Translations under genes and position numbers: made by a program
Origin: a virus
IMG/VR virus record: IMGVR_UViG_3300025141_009903
Coordinates: 1-26,798 of that record
Direction: 5' to 3' (one strand)
DNA: 26,798 bases
Notes under the pieces: model-generated
Told to the model about the DNA's origin: nothing
The model's input: only the letters and a program-made list of their open reading frames with translations
Database searches by the model: none
Shown: piece by piece, positions 6,849 to 14,106 of the stretch
Numbering within the stretch: the stretch's first letter is position 1
Layout: every line of letters begins with the position of its first letter

Positions 6849-7319
6849 ATGTTACAAAGTAAAAAGGCTCTTCGTGAGCAAATAAAGGTGCTCTTGGATC
6901 AACTGGAGCACGAAAGACAAGAGAACAAAGCAAACCAGATAGAGATTCGGGAGCTTAAAGAGCTTCTTGAAGAGCAAAAAACACTGACCGCAGCGCGGTT
7001 ATATGAGAAAATCGATGGACATTTTTCATTTGAGGCACTCAATTACAACGAGATAGATAAGTCAACACGCCTAGCTATGCTTGGCGATATTGACGTTTTT
7101 GTGCACTCAGATGCGTTTAAGAATGAATTTCAGCTTATGTTTGATAACCTATCAGCAACCCTGAAGTATTTGACGGTAGATCATGCACACACAGAGAGAA
7201 CGAGACAATTGATGTTGTTCATCGAAGCCTGGAAGGAGAGATTGGAAGGACTCGCGAGACAGTATGAGGAAGAGTCCAAACCGAAAGCGGTTCCTGAGAA
7301 CCCGAACGCCCCACTATAG
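6849..7319 (+). CDS. Coiled-coil hypothetical protein between portal and scaffold
   Basis: The 156-residue product starts with about 50 residues of coiled coil (REQIKVLLDQLEHERQENK), followed by a mostly helical domain (FEALNYNEIDKSTRLAMLGD) and a proline-rich tail. It begins four bases after the portal stop and is surely co-translated with it. No family is recognised. Proteins in this position can be scaffolding helpers or minor head proteins, but no protease motif is seen. It ends with TAG, 32 bases before the scaffold candidate. Confidence 0.65.
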   Translation: MLQSKKALREQIKVLLDQLEHERQENKANQIEIRELKELLEEQKTLTAARLYEKIDGHFSFEALNYNEIDKSTRLAMLGDIDVFVHSDAFKNEFQLMFDNLSATLKYLTVDHAHTERTRQLMLFIEAWKERLEGLARQYEEESKPKAVPENPNAPL

Positions 7320-7351
7320 TTTATTCACGTTTATTTTTCACATTTTGTGCT

Positions 7352-7996
7352 ATGCCAGTAAAAGCATACGATGCGGAAGGGAATGAAATCGGAGAAATCC
7401 CTACCGCAGAAGAGTTGGCCGCTCTCAACGAAAAGGCCGGACAAGTAGAAGAGCTCCAACAAAAGCTCGAATCAAATAATCCTAAATCAATGCGCGAAGC
7501 TATTGAGCGTCGTGATGCACGGATTGAGAAGCTCAAGGCTGCTCTTGGTCCAGATGCTAAATTTGATGAGGATGGGAGCCCTATTGTAGGAGACAAAGTA
7601 ACTCCCGACACGGTAAAGGAAGCAGCGAAAAGCGTTGTTGAAGAACAATTTGCTGCTCGTGCTGCTCAAGAAGTTGCTGAATATGAGGAAAGCCTGCTTA
7701 CTCAATATTCAGACAGCAACGAGGACGTATCAAAGGCTATCAAAGCTGAATTTGATGAACTCAAAGGTGATCGTACCCTTTCTAAGTCTCAAGTAGAGAA
7801 GTTTATGAGACTAGCAAGCCAAACCGTTCTTGGTGCTGGAGCTGCTCCTAAATCACCTGCCTCAAAGGCGTTTGGGCAACAGCGCTCAGTAGGCGGTGGA
7901 GTAGATCGAACAAATAAAAACCGTGTTTCACGTGGTGTTGAGGTTGCAAAAGGCCTTGGTATCCGCCTGAACAATGCAGAAGACTTAACCAAATAA
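7352..7996 (+). CDS. Scaffold-like head assembly protein
   Basis: The 214-residue product has the usual profile of a phage scaffold: charged and helical, no cysteine, with a coiled coil at about residues 20-66 (EELAALNEKAGQVEELQQKL). A second helical region follows (KEAAKSVVEEQFAARAAQEV), and the C-terminus is basic (TNKNRVSRGVEVAKG), the part that normally binds the coat protein. It sits between portal and capsid genes, as expected. No maturation protease is visible nearby, so the scaffold would leave intact or be cut by an unseen enzyme. Sequence alone does not prove the role. Confidence 0.65.
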   Translation: MPVKAYDAEGNEIGEIPTAEELAALNEKAGQVEELQQKLESNNPKSMREAIERRDARIEKLKAALGPDAKFDEDGSPIVGDKVTPDTVKEAAKSVVEEQFAARAAQEVAEYEESLLTQYSDSNEDVSKAIKAEFDELKGDRTLSKSQVEKFMRLASQTVLGAGAAPKSPASKAFGQQRSVGGGVDRTNKNRVSRGVEVAKGLGIRLNNAEDLTK

Positions 7997-8005
7997 TCAT
8001 AGTTT

Positions 8006-8557
8006 ATGGCCAAAAAAACTGATGAAAAAGACCAAAACACCCCTGCGCCAGAAGCAACTACTGATGACACAAAGGCAGCAGGTCCAAAAACCGCAAAAAA
8101 ATCAAAACCAGCAGACGTGAGCTCTGAAGATGTGGCTCTCTTGCAAAAACAAATTGCTTCATTGCAAAATATTGTCTTGAAACAACAAGACCTGATCGAT
8201 GCAGTAGCAGACAAAGGACGTCTTGAGTCATACCACAAGAAACGTGCTAACCCGAACGAACGTACATTCAAGATTGGACGGTTCCAAGGGAAGGTAGTGG
8301 TAGGGTGGAAGCGCATGATTAAAAACACCGTAGAGCTTGTAGAGAAGGGGAAATGGCAAGAGACACTCAAGAGTACCCTTATCTATGCAGACGGATCAGA
8401 GGAAGAGGTAGACTACAAACAATGGCAGCTCAACATGGAGCGCTTTGAAGTTATCATGGTCTCTCAAACCACTGATGCACAAGGAGAAACAACCTATCTT
8501 GTAAAAGATAAGGATGGAAACGAATACCAAGTCAACGCTAAATTTGTAAACGCCTAA
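8006..8557 (+). CDS. Unknown head-region protein with lysine-rich N-terminus and beta domain
   Basis: The 183-residue product begins with a low-complexity lysine/alanine/proline/threonine region (about residues 1-38). A short coiled coil follows (SEDVALLQKQIASLQNIVLK), then a beta-rich C-terminal domain from about residue 85 (GRFQGKVVVGWKRMI and GETTYLVKDKDGNEYQV). It begins nine bases after the scaffold-like gene. The trimer-like coiled coil plus beta domain would suit a capsid-associated spike or decoration protein, but no family is recognised. Confidence 0.6.
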   Translation: MAKKTDEKDQNTPAPEATTDDTKAAGPKTAKKSKPADVSSEDVALLQKQIASLQNIVLKQQDLIDAVADKGRLESYHKKRANPNERTFKIGRFQGKVVVGWKRMIKNTVELVEKGKWQETLKSTLIYADGSEEEVDYKQWQLNMERFEVIMVSQTTDAQGETTYLVKDKDGNEYQVNAKFVNA

Positions 8558-8561
8558 TACT

Positions 8562-9047
8562 ATGGAAGAATCAACCCAAGTACCAGAAACAACAACACAA
8601 TATCTACTCATGTACCCTGTTGTATCAGTGGGTGAAGCAGAAAAAGAAGGATTCAGTAATGTTGAGGTGACAGTGGGAAATGGTCCAGACAACAACACCA
8701 TGACCTATGAGTTTCCAACCTCAATGCTTGAAAACCTCCTTACAGACGAACCATTTGATCCGGGAACACAAAACCCACGAGAGTATTACCTCAGTGTGGT
8801 AGCTAAAAGTATTGTGATTCTCTTGGAAAAGAACTACAACGTGCTTCAAAGTGAAGTACAAAGTGTGGCACAATTTACTGAAAACTTTGCTCATAACTTC
8901 TATGCTGAAGCGACCACATTGCTTTGGGGTGGGAAGAAAGAGCATGAGCTTACCCTCAGTGATGTCCGCGAGGTTTTGAACGCAGAAAAGGAACGTAGAG
9001 AAGGTGAAGCTGTGGAAGAATCTGCTCCTGAAATGACAGAAGCATAA
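8562..9047 (+). CDS. Unknown head-region protein, 161 aa
   Basis: The product starts MEESTQVPETTTQY and has an N-terminal beta-type segment (YLLMYPVVSVGEAEKEG). A helical middle follows (REYYLSVVAKSIVILLEKNY), then an acidic C-terminal tail (RREGEAVEESAPEMTEA). It begins four bases after the preceding gene and its last codons contain the -35 of the capsid promoter. It is not recognised. Position suggests a head completion or assembly role, inferred only. Confidence 0.6.
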   Translation: MEESTQVPETTTQYLLMYPVVSVGEAEKEGFSNVEVTVGNGPDNNTMTYEFPTSMLENLLTDEPFDPGTQNPREYYLSVVAKSIVILLEKNYNVLQSEVQSVAQFTENFAHNFYAEATTLLWGGKKEHELTLSDVREVLNAEKERREGEAVEESAPEMTEA

Positions 9048-9061
9048 AAAAGTGATATAAT
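9033..9061 (+). promoter_or_regulatory. Consensus-like sigma70 promoter of the capsid operon
   Basis: ATGACA (9033-9038) and TATAAT (9056-9061) are separated by exactly 17 bases, and TGA before the -10 makes it an extended -10 as well. It is the best match to the sigma70 consensus in the window. It overlaps the end of the gene at 8562 and drives a 278-base leader followed by the decoration-like and major capsid genes. Confidence 0.75.
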
Positions 9062-9339
9062 ATATCAAGTAACCTTTTTCACTTCCTGTGTAAGCAACAG
9101 GCCAGGGCACATAATCTCGACTATTATGTGTCCGATCCCTTTTGCTTGGTGTAAAGCATAGACAAAGACAATTATCGGTGAGATCAACACCTGTAAAAAA
9201 GTCGCTTTACTTCGAGGCAGGCAACCTCTGTGGGGGTATTACTTCTTCAAAATACTCTCCGTAATAAGCCAGTAGATGCGTAAGCTCTGCTGTTTTTTAT
9301 TGCAGCAAGCACATTTTATTCATCTTATTACTTTGTGAT
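9062..9339 (+). promoter_or_regulatory. Long structured 5' leader of the capsid operon (no ORF)
   Basis: No credible reading frame is seen in these 278 bases. Several hairpins can be read directly. CCTGT (9085-9089) pairs with ACAGG (9097-9101). Ten pairs form between 9106-9115 and 9123-9133 with a single bulged T and a seven-base loop. TATTAC (9237-9242) pairs with GTAATA (9261-9266). GCT-c-TGCTG (9284-9292) pairs with CAGCAAGC (9303-9310). The last hairpin ends 29 bases before the start at 9340. It could be a stability element for a highly expressed capsid mRNA, a regulatory RNA, or a processed non-coding RNA. It does not match a tRNA or any riboswitch I can name. Confidence 0.55.
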
Positions 9340-9771
9340 ATGGGAAATCGTTTTACCAACTTTCGCCCATTGCTCAAAAAGGGACGCTGGTTGTTGAAAA
9401 AACTTCCAATGATCGCTTCAGTAGCAATGGAAGATGGAAGTGCTGTGTACTACGTTGGTGATGGTACTGTGACCGTTGTAACAAACGCCACTGCTAACTT
9501 CGCTGGTATTTTGCTTGAAGCAATTGCTGCAACCGACGCAGACTATGCAACTTCTCGTAAGCTAAAGCTCGTGGCTGTCCCTATGGACCCTGATGCTGAA
9601 GCTGAGTTCGCAGTAGGTGCTGGTACATTCACCACCGCTGACGAAGGAAAAAGCGTCAAATTTAATGACGAAAAAGGTCTAGCAGTAGACACTGCCGGAA
9701 CACAAGCTCGAATTAAGAGATACATCTCTTCAAGCCGTGGTGTGTGTTCACTCAACCTTGCAATCTCTTAA
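9340..9771 (+). CDS. Probable capsid decoration/head stabilising protein
   Basis: This 143-residue protein has a basic amphipathic N-terminus (FRPLLKKGRWLLKKLPM) and then a compact, cysteine-poor beta domain (DGSAVYYVGDGTVTVVTNAT, ANFAGILLEAIAATDADYAT). Small residues and gentle beta pattern resemble the short decoration proteins encoded next to capsid genes. It directly precedes the capsid gene (18 bases between stop and start) and shares its strong promoter and leader. It is therefore likely made in large amounts. Family membership is inferred from position and composition. Confidence 0.6.
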   Translation: MGNRFTNFRPLLKKGRWLLKKLPMIASVAMEDGSAVYYVGDGTVTVVTNATANFAGILLEAIAATDADYATSRKLKLVAVPMDPDAEAEFAVGAGTFTTADEGKSVKFNDEKGLAVDTAGTQARIKRYISSSRGVCSLNLAIS

Positions 9772-9789
9772 TCATTTTAATGTTTGAGT

Positions 9790-10794
9790 ATGGAATTAGA
9801 CTCACTTACATTCGATGACTTCGTGGATTTGGTGGATGTCATGTGGCTTGATAACTTGATGTCATTGCCACAAGAAGCATTGAACTCTGGTATTTGGAAC
9901 GTTCTTGACATTTCAAAGAACACCGGAGACTCACGCCGAATGAGCGAAATTAATCGTGAAGAATACGCAGAAAGTAAAACCGAAGGAAACCAAGCAGAAC
10001 GCTTGCGTATCCAACAAGGATATACCAAAGACCTTGAAGCATACCCACGTATTGCTAAAGATGTTGGTATTACTTATGAAATGCGTACCCGAAACAAAGC
10101 ACCTGAAGTCGTTGCAGCATTGCAAGACATGGTTGCACTTCCTTGGAACACCATCGAACGTGACCTTCAAGCGCTTGTTTCAAACTTTAGTGCTACTTCA
10201 TACACCGCAAAAGACGGTCGTACAGTAGACATTTCAACTGGTGACTCACTCGCATGGGGAGCAACAGCTCACCTTGTAAAGGGTTCTTCAGTAACCTACC
10301 GCAACATCCTTGCTAACAACCCACGTGTATCACGCGGATCAATTGAAGCAATGGAACGCCTTGCAATAGAAAACACTATCAACCAATTCGGGGAAAAGAT
10401 CGCAGGAGCACGAATGGACATCCTCTTTACGACTGATGATCCTTCAGACTGCAACATCATAATGGAATACCTCGAAAGTATCGGATCACCTGACTTCGAT
10501 AATCCACAAGTAAAGAACGTGTACAAAGGTAAATACCGCCACGTAAAACTTTCTCGTGTAGCTATCGACGTTGCAACTGGTCAAGTTGATACTGACAAAC
10601 GTCATTACTGGGGTATGGCTTCAAGCCGATACACCACTTCATACATCGGATTCTGGGAACGTCCACACACCATCGCAATGTACGAAACAAAAGATGGTAC
10701 AGACAACTGGCAAACTGGTGTACGTGCTGGATACGGTATCTGTTCTGTATCAGGACGCGGTGTATTCTTCTCAAAAGGTGACGGTACAGCGTAA
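9790..10794 (+). CDS. Major capsid protein (HK97-like)
   Basis: The 334-residue product has the size and layout of an HK97-fold coat protein: a helical N-arm (LDSLTFDDFVDLVDVMWLDN), an alpha/beta core and a late beta-rich A-domain-like end (YGICSVSGRGVFFSKGDG). It has no signal sequence and almost no cysteine. The ATG at 9790 (T at -1) is chosen over a TTG at 9784. It is the second gene of the strongest promoter in the window and lies downstream of the portal and scaffold-like genes, the standard place for the coat protein. The fold assignment is by position, length and pattern rather than a recognised motif. Confidence 0.8.
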   Translation: MELDSLTFDDFVDLVDVMWLDNLMSLPQEALNSGIWNVLDISKNTGDSRRMSEINREEYAESKTEGNQAERLRIQQGYTKDLEAYPRIAKDVGITYEMRTRNKAPEVVAALQDMVALPWNTIERDLQALVSNFSATSYTAKDGRTVDISTGDSLAWGATAHLVKGSSVTYRNILANNPRVSRGSIEAMERLAIENTINQFGEKIAGARMDILFTTDDPSDCNIIMEYLESIGSPDFDNPQVKNVYKGKYRHVKLSRVAIDVATGQVDTDKRHYWGMASSRYTTSYIGFWERPHTIAMYETKDGTDNWQTGVRAGYGICSVSGRGVFFSKGDGTA

Positions 10795-10818
10795 AAACTA
10801 CCCTTACTTACTATCTTT

Positions 10819-10864
10819 CTTGTCTATCGGTCCCGTAAGGGATGAGGTCGGTGTGTGGGACAAG
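10819..10864 (+). promoter_or_regulatory. Nested hairpin in the leader after the capsid gene
   Basis: CTTGTC (10819-10824) pairs with GACAAG (10859-10864). Inside it, TCCC (10831-10834) pairs with GGGA (10839-10842) over GTAA, a GNRA-type tetraloop. An alternative pairing, CCCTTAC (10801-10807) with GTAAGGG (10835-10841), excludes the tetraloop stem. It fills the 88-base gap between the capsid and beta-helix genes. There is no T-run, so a processing or stability element, or a two-state switch, is more likely than a terminator. TGATATAAC at 10866-10874 may be a weak promoter. Confidence 0.45.
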
Positions 10865-10882
10865 GTGATATAACTTTCAATT

Positions 10883-11842
10883 ATGAAAGAATTATTCCCA
10901 CGATCAAACCGTTGGGGACAGCTTGAAGCCGTTTCTTTGGCTGTTGCTGGACCTACAGTAGGGAAAACCTTTGTCGTTCTTGCTGGAACAAATCCAAATT
11001 ACGACAAATTGTCACAACTCCTTGACTACGATAAGGAAGGTGTTGGACGAATCTTTCCTACACTTGATGCAGCTATTGGGGCTTGTGTGGCTAACCGCGG
11101 AGACGTGATTCATGTTCTTCCTGGTCACTCTGAGTCTGTAACGGCTGCTGATGGAGTTGATCTCGATGTTGTTGGTGTGACTGTTATCGGTCACGGACGC
11201 GGATCAGATCGCCCAACCTTTACATTCGACACTGCTATCACTGCACAAATGCAAGTAGCTGCTGCCAATGTAACCCTTCAAAACCTTGTTTTGGAGAATG
11301 GTATCGACAATCTTACAAACGCATTGAACATTGATGCTGCTAACTGTCTCTTGAAGGACATTGAAACAGTAGACAATGATTCAAACTACCACTGTGACGA
11401 CTTCATCGTTACTACTGCAAACGCTGACGACCTCAAAATTAAGGGCTGGAAGCATAAAGCAGCGAGTGGTAAGACTGGGGCTCAAACAGCGCTTAGCATC
11501 GTTGGCGGAGATAATATCGAAGTTGATGACTTTGACGTTGATGGTGACTTTGCAGTTGCGGCTATCGAAAACGTAACAACCGCAGCAACCAACCTCAAGG
11601 TAGGGGCAAAATCACAAGGCAATCTTGCTCGCACACGTAATGCGGCTGATGTGATCTTTACTGCTGTTGCAACTACGACAGGTTTTGTAGACAACATCTT
11701 TAGTAGATTGTTAGACGATGCAGCGAACATTACAGAAGCGCTTGTAGGTGCTGATATGCAATTTGGACCAAACTTGCCAATCGTCAATGCTGATGGTGAG
11801 CAAGCACTACAATGGAACGGATCAGCTTCAACCGATGCTTAA
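10883..11842 (+). CDS. Right-handed beta-helix protein next to the capsid gene
   Basis: The 319-residue product has an N-terminal adaptor-like region to about residue 50. It then has repeated beta-helix coils in which strands end in V/I-N/D-x-L/I patterns: DVIHVLPGHSESV, GVTVIGHGRGSDRPTFTF, AANVTLQNLVLENG, AANCLLKDIETVDN and ADDLKIKGWKHKA. GRIFPTLDAAIGACVANRGD is a typical start of pectate-lyase-like folds. No catalytic site is visible, so it is likely structural, for example a head fibre or decoration trimer. Its placement directly after the capsid gene, away from the tail fibres, favours a head location. That location is inference. Confidence 0.7.
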   Translation: MKELFPRSNRWGQLEAVSLAVAGPTVGKTFVVLAGTNPNYDKLSQLLDYDKEGVGRIFPTLDAAIGACVANRGDVIHVLPGHSESVTAADGVDLDVVGVTVIGHGRGSDRPTFTFDTAITAQMQVAAANVTLQNLVLENGIDNLTNALNIDAANCLLKDIETVDNDSNYHCDDFIVTTANADDLKIKGWKHKAASGKTGAQTALSIVGGDNIEVDDFDVDGDFAVAAIENVTTAATNLKVGAKSQGNLARTRNAADVIFTAVATTTGFVDNIFSRLLDDAANITEALVGADMQFGPNLPIVNADGEQALQWNGSASTDA

Positions 11843-11857
11843 TCCTAACCACAAATT

Positions 11858-12385
11858 ATGACAAAACTCAAGAAATTGCTTGGTTCTCTGACTGGCAAAG
11901 AGCTAGAAGCCAACCTTACTCTCATGGGTGAACAACCTAAAGGGAATAAAAAAAAGTTGGTGAAGGCACTTGCGGAGGTTTACGCAGGAGTAGAGGTAAT
12001 ACTCTCAGAAGTATCAGAAGAGGAACTAGCTGGAGCCCCTATGGTGGCCCAGGCAGGTTTCGAGGCTGGTATGAACCTCGTAATCTCTCCAGAGGAGCCA
12101 AAAAACGACTCTCCTGACGGTGAAGATGAACAAGATGGGCCAGAGGCCTCAGAAGGTGAACAACCTCCTGTAGAAGCCCCTAAGCCGCCTAAAGAAGAAG
12201 CTCCGGCTCCACCCGCACCACTTGCAGTTGGAAGTGAGTACATGGATCGTAAAGACCCACGTTACCTCGTTGTTTCTAATGTTAAGGCCCTCGTAGATGG
12301 ACGTGTATTTGTCGATGTACGTTGTGCTAATGGCTTAGCATATCGCCTAGAAGAAAGCGATCTTGCCAATCGGCTCGTATCGTAA
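11858..12385 (+). CDS. SAP-like domain protein with acidic proline-rich linker
   Basis: The 175-residue product has three parts. Residues 1-45 (LLGSLTGKELEANLTLMGEQ then GNKKKLVKALAEVYAG) resemble a SAP/HeH-type two-helix domain, in which a turn with GNKKKLV contacts DNA. Residues about 75-125 form an acidic, proline-rich disordered linker. The C-terminal 50 residues form a small beta domain (YLVVSNVKALVDGRVFVDVR). SAP-like domains bind DNA. In a head gene cluster the protein may contact packaged DNA or act as a head-tail joining factor. The domain match is by eye and of moderate strength. Confidence 0.6.
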   Translation: MTKLKKLLGSLTGKELEANLTLMGEQPKGNKKKLVKALAEVYAGVEVILSEVSEEELAGAPMVAQAGFEAGMNLVISPEEPKNDSPDGEDEQDGPEASEGEQPPVEAPKPPKEEAPAPPAPLAVGSEYMDRKDPRYLVVSNVKALVDGRVFVDVRCANGLAYRLEESDLANRLVS

Positions 12386-12397
12386 GTAACTCATTTC

Positions 12398-12428
12398 TCC
12401 CTCCCTCTTCTATAGATGGGGGGAGGGG
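12398..12428 (+). terminator. GC-rich hairpin, possible terminator
   Basis: CCCTCCC (12399-12405) pairs with GGGAGGG (12421-12427), extendable by one G-U pair, over a 15-base loop. An A/T-rich run (GAATTTATTTA) follows. It lies 13 bases after the stop at 12385. A TATACT at 12439-12444 lies just upstream of the next start, too close for a normal leader. It is a modest intrinsic terminator candidate. Confidence 0.45.
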
Positions 12429-12449
12429 TGAATTTATTTATACTCTTAT

Positions 12450-12875
12450 ATGCCAAGATTACGACATAGCTATAAAATACTTGAATCAGTGAATACGGCA
12501 GCACACAGTGTTGGACAATATGTTGGAGACATGCGACATAAAGAGGTCGTGCTTTCTTCTGACGACTTTGGTGCTGGTGATAGTGCTGTATTCCGGGTAA
12601 AAGGATCATATGTTGATCCACAAGATGAAAGTGAAACAGTCGATTTTACCGCAGCTCGTAGTGAAGACAATAAATGGTTTTATTGTGACCTCGTATCCGG
12701 ATCAGGATATGGAGCAGTTGTCCCCTCAACTGGTGTGACAATCTCTGATTCAGACGATGTACAACAATTCACGATCAATATCGATGGACTTATGCAAGTG
12801 TGTGTTGAGCTTGTGTCTATTTCAGACAACACAACTACTGTTTCAGCAGACCTTCACTTGTTTGACGATAGATAA
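12450..12875 (+). CDS. Beta-rich virion-type protein, 141 aa
   Basis: The product begins MPRLRHSYKILESVNTAAHS, then is almost all beta strand with alternating hydrophobics (DDFGAGDSAVFRVKGSYVD, DSDDVQQFTINIDGLMQVCV) and ends HLFDDR. It has no signal peptide and no catalytic motif. The pattern suits a small head-tail joining, neck or tail-associated jelly-roll protein. It lies 64 bases after the previous gene, across the hairpin, and 14 bases before the coiled-coil gene. No family is recognised. Confidence 0.6.
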   Translation: MPRLRHSYKILESVNTAAHSVGQYVGDMRHKEVVLSSDDFGAGDSAVFRVKGSYVDPQDESETVDFTAARSEDNKWFYCDLVSGSGYGAVVPSTGVTISDSDDVQQFTINIDGLMQVCVELVSISDNTTTVSADLHLFDDR

Positions 12876-12889
12876 TAATCACTATCCCT

Positions 12890-13723
12890 ATGGCACGTAA
12901 ACAACAACAACAAGCTCAAGAGCCTATTGATGAGGCTGTTGTTGCGGCGCAAGCTGAGCAGCAGGCAGCAAAGGCAGAACAACGCAAAGCAACCGCTGAG
13001 GAAGCTGTAGAACAGCTTGGTCTTGCAGTTGAAGATATGAAATCAAAAGAAGTCGCAGCTCAGGATCGAGTACAAAAACTCGTTGCTCAAGCAGAGAAAA
13101 TGGAAGAAGTAGTGCAATTTGTGTCAAAAGAACTTGCTGATTTACGTGCGACCATGGCGGAAGAGATGGACAAATACCAAGAAAAACTGGACGAAATGGA
13201 AGAAATTGAGGCTGAACGACAAAAAAAGCATCTTGAAATAATGAATGGTTTTCAAGAGAAGGAACAAGAGCTGGAAAATGAGATAAATACACTCAAGGAC
13301 CAGCTTGCTTTACTGGCAGAGGAAGAAGAGCGCGCGCGTGAACAGGCCGCAGCGCTCTCTTCTGACCTCGTAAATGTAGAAAATGAGATTGTTCAGCTAA
13401 ATGAAGAGCTCACAACAGTGACAGAAACACTTGATGAGCGGCGTACAGATGTTGGCTTGGCTGAAGAACAACTCAAAAACATTACCACAGAGCGTGATCT
13501 CGTTATTAAAGAGAAGCACGATACAGAATTATTGATGAAAACCAAGCGTGATGAGCTAAAAGATTTAGAAAAATCTGTAAAAAAGAAGGCTCAAGAGAAC
13601 GAAAAACTGGAGAAAGAAAATAAAAAACTTCAATTCAGCCTCGTGAGACAAAAGGAATCCTTGGTTGAAAAGGAGATGTTTATTAAAAGCAAGTTTGAGG
13701 AAGCTGGTATTGAATATAAATAG
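12890..13723 (+). CDS. Long coiled-coil protein, 277 aa
   Basis: After a glutamine/alanine-rich start (MARKQQQQAQEPIDEAVV) nearly the whole chain is uninterrupted heptad-repeat coiled coil, rich in glutamate and lysine. Examples are QEKLDEMEEIEAERQKKHLE, NEINTLKDQLALLAEEEERA and KKKAQENEKLEKENKKLQFS. It has no globular domain and no membrane segment. It could be a rod-like fibre shaft, an internal core protein or a miniature tape measure. At about 270 helical residues it would reach roughly 40 nm if fully extended. Its position among structural genes favours a virion role, but this is not shown. Confidence 0.65.
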   Translation: MARKQQQQAQEPIDEAVVAAQAEQQAAKAEQRKATAEEAVEQLGLAVEDMKSKEVAAQDRVQKLVAQAEKMEEVVQFVSKELADLRATMAEEMDKYQEKLDEMEEIEAERQKKHLEIMNGFQEKEQELENEINTLKDQLALLAEEEERAREQAAALSSDLVNVENEIVQLNEELTTVTETLDERRTDVGLAEEQLKNITTERDLVIKEKHDTELLMKTKRDELKDLEKSVKKKAQENEKLEKENKKLQFSLVRQKESLVEKEMFIKSKFEEAGIEYK

Positions 13724-13726
13724 TAT

Positions 13727-14095
13727 ATGGCTAAAGTCGCCCTCCTGGTAAAAATTGCGAATAAGCTCGGGATCAATATCAATCCTGCGACTGAAGAGTC
13801 TGTTGCTCCTCTTGGTGGAACCGGCGTAAATGGGCAGAGAGAGCTCACTTTGGCAGACACATGGTATGCAGTCCCAAGTACAGTCCCAACAGAGCCATAT
13901 CAGCTTTCTGTGGCTCCTGAGACAGCAGTGGGACAGATGAGGTGGGGTTTTGATAACGATGGTGCTCCTTCTGCGACAAATGGGAATAAATTTGATTCTC
14001 GGATCGATGTGGTAATGAAAGGTGGAGAGGTGCTATATATTGCCAGTGATACGGTACTAGATACAGTTAATTGGACTACTAAAGAAATTACTTAA
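13727..14095 (+). CDS. Small beta-rich structural-type protein, 122 aa
   Basis: The product starts MAKVALLVKIANKLGINI and then has beta-type sequence with GGTGVNGQRELTLADTWYAV, SVAPETAVGQMRWGFDNDGA and RIDVVMKGGEVLYIASDTVL. The last two segments look like a compact beta-sandwich often found in phage fibre or decoration proteins. It begins three bases after the coiled-coil gene and ends 11 bases before the membrane-anchored fibre-like gene. Function is unknown. Confidence 0.55.
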   Translation: MAKVALLVKIANKLGININPATEESVAPLGGTGVNGQRELTLADTWYAVPSTVPTEPYQLSVAPETAVGQMRWGFDNDGAPSATNGNKFDSRIDVVMKGGEVLYIASDTVLDTVNWTTKEIT

Positions 14096-14106
14096 TCACT
14101 TTTTAT

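Noticed and set aside
7789-8370. A 193-codon open frame on the minus strand opposite the scaffold-like and 8006 genes
   Set aside because: It is composed of shadow-like serine/phenylalanine/arginine-rich sequence and crosses two plausible plus-strand genes that fit the tight operon.
9062-9339. Search for tRNA or a known riboswitch in the capsid leader
   Set aside because: No acceptor stem with a T-loop GTTCRA sequence and no riboswitch core that I can recognise. It remains an unclassified leader.
10866-10874. TGATATAAC before the 10883 gene as a promoter
   Set aside because: The -10 is imperfect, there is no -35, and the transcript would start about at the ATG. Mentioned only as a possibility.
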